Part shown: piece by piece, positions 9,837-19,438 of the stretch
Layout of the letters: each line of letters opens with the position of its first letter
Numbering within the stretch: position 1 is the first letter of the stretch
Origin: Tranzscheliella williamsii
Lineage: Eukaryota; Basidiomycota; Ustilaginomycetes; Ustilaginales; Ustilaginaceae
Length of the DNA: 23,228 bases
Direction: 5' to 3'
Assembly: GCA_023212725.1 (NCBI GenBank)
Contig: JALBYF010000118.1
Coordinates: 1 to 23,228, forward strand
Notes under the pieces: model-generated
The model's input: the letters and a program-made list of their open reading frames with translations, nothing else
What the model was told of the DNA's origin: nothing
The model's database searches: none
Translations under genes and position numbers: made by a program

Positions 9837-10950
9837 TGCTTCGTGTCGACACGCGTACTTTGCTCTGAACCCCCTCTCGCCCCTTTTGGCCTTCCTTACG
9901 TCGCTCAAAAGATAGCATTTGTCTGTACTCTTCTTTCTCGATAATAAGTAGGTTGCAATCCAGCGCAGCCGAACCGTAAACTTTTCGCTCGTGTCTAGCA
10001 GTTATTACAGGATCAGCTCCCCACTACTACGTTGATTCAGCGGCGAGGCTGTAGCAGCAGACTAACGAGGCGATGGCAAGAGATCTACCGCTGTGCAGAC
10101 TGTCTTTAGCGAAATAGATCGTTCGCGCACGCTGTTCATTGTTTTCGCCGCGGCTCTCACCTCCACGCTGGAGTGTGCACATGTCGTCCCCGCTTTTGAT
10201 AATCTCTGGCCGACGACAAGGTCTCTGCAGCTCGTCAATCGTGGCCTGCGCGTAGATCCCGTTCCTCCTTGCTAACTTTGCAAGCCAGTAGCGAGGTCTT
10301 TTGTTATGTCTTGAATTCGGTCGCGCTGAAAAAGAGGCATGACCTATATTTACATACACGACTCTGAGGCATAGCTGCGCCGTTTTCCTGAAGTTCCTTG
10401 CCTGCTGTCAGTCAGCTTTTCCTCTGGCGCCGCTGGGCCAGTCCTCATTAGCTCGAGTCGTGAGACGGAATGGCACGGCTTGGCCGAGGCCAGACTGCAA
10501 GGAAAGGTAACGCGATGGCTGTTGGAGATATCATTCGGTTCCTTCTTCGATACAAAGAAACGGCTCATCGCTGCGTGTATGCTCTGTAAGACAGCCGAGT
10601 AGCGCTCCATCCTACATATCTGAACATTTGCGCAGTCACGTTCTGCGAAATAGGGCCGTGCATCTGTCTGGCTCATCACTCCTGCCTAGAACAGACTGCG
10701 CATAGGCAGTGTAGGAACTGCGGGGCAATGAACAACCGGGAGCCGGCCAGGGCCTTGCTCACCCGGCGAACGGCCAACGTGGCGGAAGCGGCTGTTCATG
10801 CGTCGAGACGTGCGTGGCTACTCGTGCAGGAGGTGGGAGCTTGGCCAGTTTGGCATTTCGACGCCGCCGCACTCGCGTTCCATAGGCGTTCCTGATCCGC
10901 AAGAAATGTGCTAGTGCGTTTTAGCGACATGCGCTGCCGATCATCGCCAT

Positions 10951-11040
10951 AGTACCTTGTCGCGGTACCTTACACTGTGCCTTAACATGGTGCCTTGGCA
11001 TGGTGCCTTGGCATGGTGCCTTAGCACGGTGGCTTGGCCT
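10951..11040. repeat. 13-bp minisatellite, 7 units
   Basis: There are seven tandem units of consensus GGTGCCTTGGCAT. The units at 10989-11001 and 11002-11014 are identical. The outer units diverge (GGTACCTTACACT, GGTGGCTTGGCCT) and one is 12 nt. It sits in the gene-poor stretch and has no open frame of note. Confidence 0.85.
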
Positions 11041-12441
11041 ACTCCGGCGACCCTTTCTTCCTTATCAGCGTTGCCGATGTTAGTGCAGAAGTATTAAGGC
11101 TGACTATATAAGCTCTGGCTCTGTTGAAAAATTGGGTATGGGGATGTGGATGGCGGCTGTTCACACACATCTTCAAAGGACATGAGGCTTCGTGGCGGTC
11201 ATTGGACCTCGAGTCCTCGCGCAAGCCGAGGCAAGCTGACCTTCTGTAAGCATTGCCAATTCTCAGAAAGACATAACGTCGGGACGGCAGGAGACATCAG
11301 CAAGAGCCACCCATACCTTAGCAGTTCCCCTACACGTTGTTGCTCTAGCTCTTTCTTTCCATCGCGCTTGCAGACTCGCTGTTTGCCTCAGCTATCACCG
11401 CTCACAAAGCCGCAGGCTTTCATAGACCGCGCCGAATCACCTTTGGCGAGCAAGGCATGGATCGTCCAGTCAGGGGAGTGCAATCGGAGAAAGCCTTGAG
11501 CTGACCGTCTATGATCAGCGTGCGGATGTGTAGACAAAAGATAGGAGGTTGCGAGAGCAGGCCAAGCGATGGACCCCAAGAGCGGCACGCTAGTGCTTGT
11601 CTAATTCGGAACGACGGGTGGTTAGCAAGCTCTACTCTACCCGGCTTCTGCTCCTTATCACGCAACCTAAACCCGGCCCTTTAGCTAGCACAGATAACAG
11701 CACCTGTACAATGACAGGACTGTATAGTCCAATTCTCCTTTGATGGCGCATCTCCAAGCCTTGGCAAAGGTGGAAGGTGGATATACCGTTTGCAACGAAC
11801 ACCAGCGTGCTCGTGGCCTCTTACTGATGTAGTTATGTTGACCGTACGTATGGGCACAGGTCGCACGCTTCAAGCCGCTTTTGAAGAGGTATGTGCCTGA
11901 CTGACCAAGCTCGTTCGCATTTCCTCTGCCCCAACACAAACAAGAACACCGATAAGAACAAGGACACGAGCCGAAACATTCACGACGCTTCCCACAAAGC
12001 AGCGTCCATGGCAGATCATTACAAAATTGTTGGGCGTCTTGGCCACGTTGGGCGCGTCAGGGGAGGCTTGCATTTTTAGGCGCCGACGATCAACTGACAG
12101 CTGCTTCTCCGACGGCCTGCGGTTCGATTCTATGTTTTTAATGCGTCGAACTTGCGAATTGGCTTGCATACCAGACCAATTTGTACGCATAAGCTGTATT
12201 TGGATCTGTAGGCATATGCTGTATTTTGTGTATGTAGTGTGCAGTACACGTTTAAGCCACAAAAATGCAAACCAGCGATCCACCGGCGCAATCCACATGA
12301 ATTTTCGATTAATGTGATTCTGCTGGCCGCCGACGCGACGGCTCGGAATTGCACAGTTCCGTTGTCTCAGTAGTGCGTCTCTTAGCGTGCTTTGCGGGGC
12401 GGTTAACGTTGGTGCTGCCGAACAAGCGACCTTGGCGACAA

Positions 12442-12471
12442 AGTGCCAGTGCCAGTGCCAGTGCCAGAGCC
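12442..12471. repeat. AGTGCC hexanucleotide repeat
   Basis: Four perfect AGTGCC units are followed by one variant (AGAGCC), about 440 bp upstream of the PXMP4-like start codon. Confidence 0.9.
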
Positions 12472-12907
12472 AAGTAGAGAATGGATCCTCGCCTTAGCTG
12501 CCCTTACCTCCTTCCCCACACGTCCGTGAGCCAAGACGTACAAGTAGTAGTGTGCGTCTTGCTCTCTAACGGCCCACGAAACTTTGCTTGCTCGCACTGG
12601 GCTTTCTTCGCCCTTGAACCCGTTCGCCTGCAGCTAGGTTTCTTCTCGCCCGCACTAGTCCAGTTCGCGTGTGGAGAAGTGCTTGCAAGTCCGCCTTCTC
12701 GCGAGCGGAACTTGGAACAACGCTTCGGATTTCACATCTGCTCGCCACTCCCTCCTTATCCCTCCTTATCCTCCTTATCCCTCTTTATCTGGCTCGTTGC
12801 TCAACGGTATATCGCTCTCGCCCGTCTGTCTTTCTCGCACTTTCTTCCATCACTCCCACTCCCTCCTTCCGTCGCCCGACAACTATCCAAGCTAGGCATC
12901 TGCAGAG

Positions 12908-14010
12908 ATGAGCTTCAACGGCAAGAAGGTCGGTTCCTACGATGGCATGAGGTACGATGTCTACCTTCCACCCGTTTTCAAGGCGCTTCTAGCACCTTTC
13001 GTGGTTCACCCTGAACTGATTTGGAGCAATCCGATCGTATCACAGACCTACACTGTATGTTTTGCCATTGCTTCTCGGCCTAACGCGCTTGGCTGGTGAC
13101 TGACTTTGTCTGTACTTCGCTTCTCCGTGTACATTTGCCGCTCTACCTAGGCGACCAGAGCTGCCGCTAAGATTGCCGTTGATGTCCGGCTGCCACATGC
13201 ACTACTCATGACCATCCTGTACGGCAAGATCGACTCGGTGACCAAGGCCAAGTCCGCGCTAAAAAACATCTTCAAAGCGGTGGTGCAGCATGCCGTGCAC
13301 AACGCTACCGTTGCCGCCATCTACACCTTCCTTACCCTCTCCCTGGCGTCGCTCCGCAAGCGAGCTCTGGCCAACCAGGCAGGCTGGGGACGCTTCTACA
13401 AGCTCAACTCGCTCGCTGAGTCCATCTTGGCTGGCCTGATCGCAGGAAGCACTGTCTTCCGCATGGACCAGAACGCGGTCGCGCTCCAGGTAAGCATTCC
13501 GCCCGCTCGCATAGCCAAGCAGAACTCACCACTGACAGCCTGCACTGCGCGCTTGCCCTCTCCGTTTCTGTTGCGCGGAACTTGCCTGGCTCAAAAGATC
13601 CTCGCCTTCGTCTTGGGTCGAGGTGTCCAGTCCGTCCTGCCTCGAGAGCCGTCAGCACCGGCCACCACCAAGGCGCCCACTACCGCCATCACCGCCACCG
13701 CTGTGGCTGCTGCACCGCCTCTCCGCACCGCCAGGAAGTCGGCGTACAGGCCGGTGGGCAGCCAGGCGATCACCGTGGTGGGTGCCATCTGCTATGCCGC
13801 TGTGCTCACCATGCATTCGCACGGTGTCGATAGGATGAACTCTAGCTTGTCCCGAAGCTTCACTCGTAAGTCGCACCACTTCCACTGCCACCCAGCCCTT
13901 TTCCGCCCGCTTTCTCCATTGTGCCGCACTGACGCTATTCTTGGCTTCCATCCGGCCTGACTCGCTCCACAGCCATCTACGGCAAGTTCGGAAGCGCTCT
14001 GGCACCCTGA
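12908..14010 (+). CDS. PXMP4: Peroxisomal membrane protein 4 (PXMP4/PMP24) homologue
   Basis: Four exons, 12908-13054, 13151-13489, 13598-13865 and 13973-14010, encode 263 aa. The introns are 96, 108 and 107 nt. PXMP4 is an integral peroxisomal membrane protein of the Tim17-like family with no settled biochemical role. The diagnostic stretch is AAKIAVDVRLPHALLMTILY, which lines up with the AKIR-PHALVMTFLF block of animal PXMP4. It is followed by Ala/Leu-rich membrane segments, an LAGLIAGSTVF segment matching LAAFLGGILVF, and ILAFVLGRGVQ matching the MYLLSRVLFA region. An Ala/Thr/Pro linker of about 30 residues before the last hydrophobic segment is extra relative to the 212-residue human protein. 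Intron 2 is a multiple of three and has no in-frame stop. The C-terminal exon encodes 11 complete residues. The gene lies between the MEL acyltransferases, whose pathway uses peroxisomes. Confidence 0.85.
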
Positions 14011-14436
14011 TACACTGAAGCTACCTATACCACATAATTCCTTTCCCGATCTTGATCGTTACCCTCACTAGGATCTGTTATTTGCCCCGCGGTGGTTACT
14101 CTGTTACATTCTCTGGCACGCTCTCTGGTCGCTCTGGCTCGCATGTGCAATTCACATTGCTCACACTACCCTTGTAAGCAACTACTATTCAACTGGCAGT
14201 AGTGAGTCTGAGTGCGCATTGTTACAAACCGAGAAAACTGGCTCGGCTGGGTCTGAGTCATAGTGGGGGTATGGTGGGGCTGCAGATTTGAGACAAGATA
14301 GGGTCGCAAATAATAGTTGCATCGCGATTGATCGAGGGTGAAATTCTGATTGGTCGATGGAGAATTAATTGTGCATCAAGTACATTGTTCTTTTGCAAGC
14401 GGGTCTATCTGGATGGAGCGTGGGATGTGGTGGGGG

Positions 14437-16224
14437 TTACTCGACGAGGGGGTATCTGCCAAAGCCTTTAGGATGGCGAGCTTCCTTGAGTGAAGTGAAG
14501 CCAGTGAACCAGATGCCTCCTCCAGCATTGCCCAGGCAGACCCAACGGTTTCTTTGCGAGACGGGGATCTCCATGTGAGCTTGCAGCGCGCACGCCGTCA
14601 ATCGCTCGGCGGGTCGAGTGTGGTCGGCGTCAGCAGCGACGTTGCTGGCGGCAGCAAAGTCTGGCTGCGCAGCAGCGAAATCCGTATCGCCCAACTTGAC
14701 CGCGTTCCAGTCGCTCAAGCCAGACCAGTAGTGGCTAGCAGGTGCAAAGAAGAAGAACTCTCCGGTAGGCTTCTTGTACAGCGTATGCTTGAGCTGATGC
14801 ACCAGCCCTTTTTGCATGTTTTCAGGTTGGCTGAGCTCCTGGACACACGTTCGGATGTGAAGTGCCACCTGGCCAAGTGACATGCTAGTGTACTGTTGCG
14901 AAGTGAGCGCACCGATCGGAACCGCCAACCCACCGCCCCAAAGTGGATGACCAGGTTCGTTCTCTGCCTTGTGGCCCAAGGCTGGCCGGCCTTTCAGGTT
15001 GACAATACAGAGGACCGAGCTGAGCTTGTTCTGCTTAGGATTGGACGCATGTGTGTTTTGCAGCAACCAGGCAAGCAAGACGTTGAATTTGCTCAATTTG
15101 ACCCCGGCCTTAGCCTTTGTTTTCAGGTCGTCCAACAAAGGTGAAGATGGCCCTTGAGACAGCAGATCCTCCAGATCGGACTGAGCCTGCGTCATCAATT
15201 GGTCGACAAAGTGGTTAGGCAGATAGATGTAGATTTGCTTGATCGTCTTTTCAGGGCGGGCGACATACATGTCGTACAGAATCCGGATAAAGAAGCGAAG
15301 CTTGTTGAAGAATCCAAACCTCTGCCATCCTGTTGGTGGATCGAGCGCTTGTCCGTCCTGGCCTTTTGAGAGAGGTCCGTCCGGGGAAAGGTACTCTATG
15401 AACGGGTCCTTTCCTATGTCTTTGAGCGGCTCCGGAGACGTGCCCCTGAGCATGTCTCCCCAAGCGGCGAATGTCTGTTTTACGCCGAATGCATCGCCCA
15501 CAACGTGGCTACAAGCAAATGTCACCAGTGTTGAGTCCTTGAAAAGGGTGCACTGAACGCTGATGTACGGCTGATCTGCAGTGAGAAGCTCGGAGAACGT
15601 ATCGACAGCATTCTGACAGGTAATCCGTTTCTGCTCCTTCTTGTCGGGCCCTAACCCTAAGAAAACTTGGTCCAGATCCCTACCTGCAACCACACGGTCT
15701 ACGATAGCAGAGTAAGAAGAGACGGGCTGATCAGACAAGTCGAGTGTGTAGATGTGCTTGTCTGCAATCTTCTGAGTCTGCCGACCGCGCTGCTCAAGCT
15801 CTTCGAGCTTCGCGGCCGTAGGGATGTGATACTCTAGACCTCCAGGGGTCGTGGAATCCTCTCGTATCCGGGCGGCGAGGATGGGCCACGCGCGAACCAG
15901 ACGATACCATGAGTCTTCGAGCTTCGTCAGAGAAAGCTGCCGGTCAAAGAAAAGACTGATGCGACTCTATGTGGATAGACAAAAGAGAAGAGCGGTTAGG
16001 TCGGCCCTCAACAACCTTTCGAATGAGGCTTGCAAGTACCTACATGGATTTCGGTGCTGAAATCGAGCCAAGCAGCAGCAGGAGGGTAGAAGAGGGCGGG
16101 TGGATCAGCATGACTATGCAAGCTACATGCTGGCCGCCGATCGGGTAGCTTACTTTGCAGTGGTGCTCTCCAGTACCGCTAGCGGCGCGGCAGTGTATCC
16201 ATCAGGGACAGACATACTTGGCAT
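14437..16224 (-). CDS. mat1: HXXXD acyltransferase, probable MEL acetyltransferase
   Basis: The proposed exons are 16224-16154, a 13-nt microexon 16056-16044, and 15966-14437, with introns of 97 and 77 nt, giving 537 aa. The joins yield PLAVLESTTA-NTEIH-SRISLFFDR, the usual N-terminal pattern of fungal HXXXD transferases (PLS-LD...N...I.LFF). The rest of the N-terminal half follows: WPILAARIRE, then the catalytic SHVVGDAFG with His182 and Asp186. The late SDWNAVKLGDTDF block occupies the position of the structural DFG motif. The C-terminus ends LVE, which is not a peroxisomal signal, so the enzyme is probably cytosolic. In MEL clusters this fits Mat1, which acetylates the mannose at C4 and C6. 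The assignment rests on neighbourhood, lack of PTS1 and family, not on a recalled Mat1 sequence. Another small-molecule acyltransferase remains possible. Confidence 0.8.
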
Positions 16225-17449
16225 TGGTCTAGATTCTTGGGATGAGACGAGGCAGAGGGTCAATCTATGTGGACGGGGACCAGGTGGGTAGAAGCAAAGG
16301 TAAGGAGAGGGTCTTATACGAGGCGAGGGTTCCTGGTCGAGACAAAAGCGAGGATCAGGGCGGATTGCGTGCGATCAGAGCGTCCACTAGACCGTCTAGG
16401 CTGCCGAATCCGACGAGAGATACTGTAGAGCAGGGGGCGTACCGTCCTATTGGAGCAGATATAGGGAGCTGGGTGGACTGATAGGCAAAAGAGCCATCTG
16501 ACAAAGCTACAGGCAAGTCGCCACAGACCAACCACGAACAAGCTGAGGTTTTCCGGTACGGCAAGCGAGTAAGCAAACGGATTCACATTGTGATTGTATT
16601 TTTGTTACATTTCCTGTCGGCTTCCTTTGCATCGAGATAATTCCGTCGGGATGGCCTTTTAGCTAGTAGAAGGGTCAGCCATACTTTAGATAAGTGATTC
16701 CATGCACACGACTTTTGATGCCTCTGGAAGCACGGTTTGGAGCATGAAATCGCGACTCCAAAGGTAAGCTTTACTTGTGCGCTTACCTGCACTAGTACGT
16801 TTGCACAGCTATTCTGATTACACGTACGGCATGGGCCTTATCTAGCGAGAATATACGGCACAGTCTGAATCCAGGTGTCTTGTTTGTGTGCTATTAATTC
16901 ATGTGAACAGGACCCCTTTTGCCTGAAGCCTCTCTCGCACGACTCACACGGTAGTAGAGTACACTTTAGAGCAGCTCGAGCGCCAAACACCTGACAATCT
17001 ACGTAAACCACATCAACAGTGACAAGCACACGGAGCCGCGGCAGGTAGGCTGCATGAGCTGTAGCTCGACTGCCGCTGGTTGAGCATGCTGGCCTTATCT
17101 GGTATTTGGCGCGGGCGACGACCGCCGCTGTACTGGTAGGAAAGTGGCACAGAGTCGCCCACTCACCATGCTGACAGCGGCAGCAGCACTACGAACAGGG
17201 GATTGCTATTATTACACTGCCGCTTTCCATGCGGTCGTACCTCAGATGCAAGCTGGTCGCAACCATTTTTTCGATTCCCACCAAGTCCTGCTGGTTTGCA
17301 TGTGCGTCCTTGACGGCTCGCTGACCGCTGCAATTCTCACACCGGCTAAGAAGCTCTATTCGGTGAGAGAATATAAGGGCGAGGATGCCGCACGCTGATA
17401 AGCTCTTGTAGGACGCATACTGCAAGAAATGAAAGAGAAGCGGGAGTGA
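16225..17449. other. Intergenic, mat1 promoter side and YVH1 3' side
   Basis: These 1.2 kb lie between the mat1-like start codon and the YVH1 stop codon. Open frames here are short (under 95 codons) and unrecognised. A GATAAG core is at 16689-16694. I see no repeat or RNA gene. Confidence 0.45.
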
Positions 17450-19438
17450 TCAAATTTGATCGACCTTAGACCGATGCAAGGCAAAAGCGGGAGTGACCCA
17501 GGCTCCGCAGCCGCACTGCATGCCGGCCCAGTCCCAGCTGCCAAGCTTCTGTTGGCACTTATGGTTGGGACAGTCGAGTCTACCGGTGACCTGTCCCTCG
17601 GACAAAGCCGTCATCCATGCCATTGGCTCTGTGAAGTAGGACGAGCACTGTGGCGATCCAAGCATTGGCTTGCTCGGGCTAGTAGGTTGCTCAGACGGTC
17701 TGTTACCTGACGACGGCAGCATATCTGTCTGTGTTGAAAGCGTCCGCGGCGATCTTGCACCTGTGCCGTTGCGGAGCGCGGCAAGATGCGGTGGTAACCG
17801 GGATGCCAATGACGCTGCAGACTGAATCGGACGCTGCTGCGCTTTCTGACAGTCTGGATCGGCGGCGGTGGGACTTGAAGCATCCAGCAGCGCCGACTCG
17901 TCGTCCTGTTTGACGTCCATGTTCTTCCCTGGTGCTGCGGTCGCTGCTCGAGCTTGTAAACGCATGTCAGCGTCCTCAGCTCCGACACTCTCGGGACGGG
18001 AAGTTTCTTCCGTTACCTCAAGTGCGGTAGCAGTAGTGTCCGCAAGAGCTTGGTTGGCGCTTCCTTGGGTGGCGCTTCCTTGGGTGGCGCTTGCTACCGT
18101 CTGACTTGCATGACCGACATCTCTTCGTCGGTGTTCAAAGGCCATCTGCCCTTTTCCGGGCTCATGAAGAACAACGTGGTCGAACGCTGCCAGCTCCCTT
18201 CGGCACGATTTGCACCTGAGTTTGGGCCCACTAAAGCTCGGCTTGGGGAGCAAACCCCGGTTGTTCAGACCCTCATGCCCTCTTATCTTAGCAACACCGC
18301 CAGGTAAGCGCCCGTTGTTAGCCGTCACCTTGACTTCGCCCAGCTGATCGATGGCAGCAATGCTGTGGTTATGGTTGTGGCGGTCCATCTGGTTGCCAAG
18401 GCTGGGGGTCGTGCCGTTGCCAGCATTGCTCATGCTATCTAGATGTGTTTTCAGTAGACTTGTGGTTGCCGAGTCAAGAGATGTTGTCGTGACCGGGCCG
18501 AGTGGTGTAGGAGTAGTGGTGACCGAATGGAGTGATACCGGAGGAGAGGAGGAAGGGAGGATAAAAGCAGATTGTTCGTTGTGCATGTGAATATTCACAT
18601 TATTCGGCGCTTGTAGTGGAGACTGTGGTGGTGGCTGCTGTGTCTGGGCATCGCAAAGAATTTCGAGTTGAGACGTGGTGGAGAGATTATTTTCGAGACC
18701 ATCTCGAAAAGCAGATTGAGTGGAGCCTTTGATCGCGCCGGACAGCGCAGGTGATGGATAGGGTGAAGGATAGTAGCTGAGCAGCATGTCGTCCATAGAG
18801 TCGCCATTCAGAATATCAGTCTTGCTCATCAAGTAGCGACGAACTTGTTGGTATCGCATGTCGATTTGGTAGTTCACCTGATGGTAGAGCTCGAGTTGCG
18901 CCATGAAGCCTGCATTGGGCTGAGCGTCTGGGCGCCTTACCCTGATCATGTCCACCGCCAGCTGAGCACTGATCTGTCTGGAAGCCATCAGGTATGCCGC
19001 GACTATGGCGACGCTGCGCGAACGTCCAGCCTGGCAATGAACCAGTATAGTGCCACTTCCCATTGTCTGCCAACTTCCCCATCGTCCCTGCTTCTTTTGC
19101 CTGCCTTGCGCAAGCTGGACACCATCTGCTGCATCGATTGTATCATCGGCTTCACCGTCGGTTGGTTCATCTGCTACCCACTCCTCCTGCAGGATGTCGC
19201 TGATCCATTCATTACAACTGGCAAAGTGCACCAAGATAGGCGCTCTTTCGTCATCGTCTAGACGAATTTGCCGGATGTCGGTTTCTGTTATGGTGTGACC
19301 GTTCTCAAGCGCGCCCGGCGGTGGTAGACGCTGCTTCATACAGCTGATGATGTTGGTAATGCCGGCTTGCGCCAGATAGTCTCGATCCATCGCAGCCCGT
19401 ACACCGCCCACCCATAAACCAGGCACCACCTCGTCCAT
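17450..19438 (-). CDS. YVH1: Dual-specificity phosphatase Yvh1/DUSP12, zinc-binding
   Basis: This is a single exon of 662 aa. Yvh1 acts in late 60S ribosomal subunit assembly, where it releases Mrt4 from pre-60S particles; in yeast this depends on the zinc domain and not on phosphatase activity. The N-terminus MDEVVPGLWVGG is typical of DUSPs. The P-loop HCQAGRSRS gives Cys135 and Arg141 of C(X)5R. The C-terminal zinc domain is present in two parts: CKSC at 409-412, then CSSYF at 598, CPNHKC at 623-628 and CGC at 642-644, ending WVTPAF...SKVD as in the family. Yeast Yvh1 is 364 aa and human DUSP12 340 aa. The extra length is low-complexity Ser/Thr/Pro/Gln sequence at about 210-400 and an insert of about 170 residues inside the zinc domain. 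I chose ATG 19438 because the frame upstream has no ATG. Confidence 0.95.
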   Translation of the reverse strand: MDEVVPGLWVGGVRAAMDRDYLAQAGITNIISCMKQRLPPPGALENGHTITETDIRQIRLDDDERAPILVHFASCNEWISDILQEEWVADEPTDGEADDTIDAADGVQLAQGRQKKQGRWGSWQTMGSGTILVHCQAGRSRSVAIVAAYLMASRQISAQLAVDMIRVRRPDAQPNAGFMAQLELYHQVNYQIDMRYQQVRRYLMSKTDILNGDSMDDMLLSYYPSPYPSPALSGAIKGSTQSAFRDGLENNLSTTSQLEILCDAQTQQPPPQSPLQAPNNVNIHMHNEQSAFILPSSSPPVSLHSVTTTPTPLGPVTTTSLDSATTSLLKTHLDSMSNAGNGTTPSLGNQMDRHNHNHSIAAIDQLGEVKVTANNGRLPGGVAKIRGHEGLNNRGLLPKPSFSGPKLRCKSCRRELAAFDHVVLHEPGKGQMAFEHRRRDVGHASQTVASATQGSATQGSANQALADTTATALEVTEETSRPESVGAEDADMRLQARAATAAPGKNMDVKQDDESALLDASSPTAADPDCQKAQQRPIQSAASLASRLPPHLAALRNGTGARSPRTLSTQTDMLPSSGNRPSEQPTSPSKPMLGSPQCSSYFTEPMAWMTALSEGQVTGRLDCPNHKCQQKLGSWDWAGMQCGCGAWVTPAFALHRSKVDQI
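18056..18095. repeat. 15-bp coding tandem repeat in YVH1
   Basis: GGCGCTTCCTTGGGT is repeated at 18056-18070 and 18071-18085, with a partial third unit. It encodes Gly-Ser-Ala-Thr-Gln repeats in the low-complexity insert of YVH1, so changes in copy number would keep the frame. Confidence 0.85.

Larger units (their letters stand above)
8537..12907. other. 4.4-kb gene-poor stretch
   Basis: I find no supportable protein gene in either strand over 4.37 kb. The frames are short, mostly lack ATG and match no family I know. No frame has the repeated hydrophobic segments expected of an MFS transporter such as Mmf1. The stretch contains a GA microsatellite, a 13-bp minisatellite, an AGTGCC repeat, a doubled CACTAAATTGCT at about 9464-9488, and TATA-like sites near 9829 and 11104. 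The last 400 bp include a pyrimidine-rich 5' leader for the gene at 12908. It may hold a decayed gene or transposon, or a non-coding transcript. Confidence 0.6.

Noticed and set aside
10350..10676. Minus-strand frame of about 108 codons in the gene desert
   Set aside because: No recognisable domain, no promoter-like context and no neighbouring exons in register.
12030..12140. GGTTCGATTC followed by a T run, tRNA-like on the plus strand
   Set aside because: The T stem pairs poorly and the nearest A-box-like sequence is about 80 nt away without a cloverleaf between.
11870..12298. 142-codon minus-strand frame with one hydrophobic stretch
   Set aside because: It does start with ATG, but the sequence is unlike any family I know and sits in a repeat-bearing, gene-poor region. 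One hydrophobic segment is not enough to call an MFS remnant.
12481..13014. 177-codon plus-strand frame overlapping the PXMP4-like start
   Set aside because: It is in a different frame from the conserved protein and mainly reads the pyrimidine-rich leader.
13582..14005. Overlapping frames on both strands over PXMP4 exon 3
   Set aside because: These are shadows of the GC-rich Ala/Thr/Pro linker of the real gene.
16041..16113. Alternative 73-nt exon for the Mat1-like gene
   Set aside because: It requires a 40-nt intron, well below the other introns here, and inserts about 20 residues into a block that is continuous in the family.
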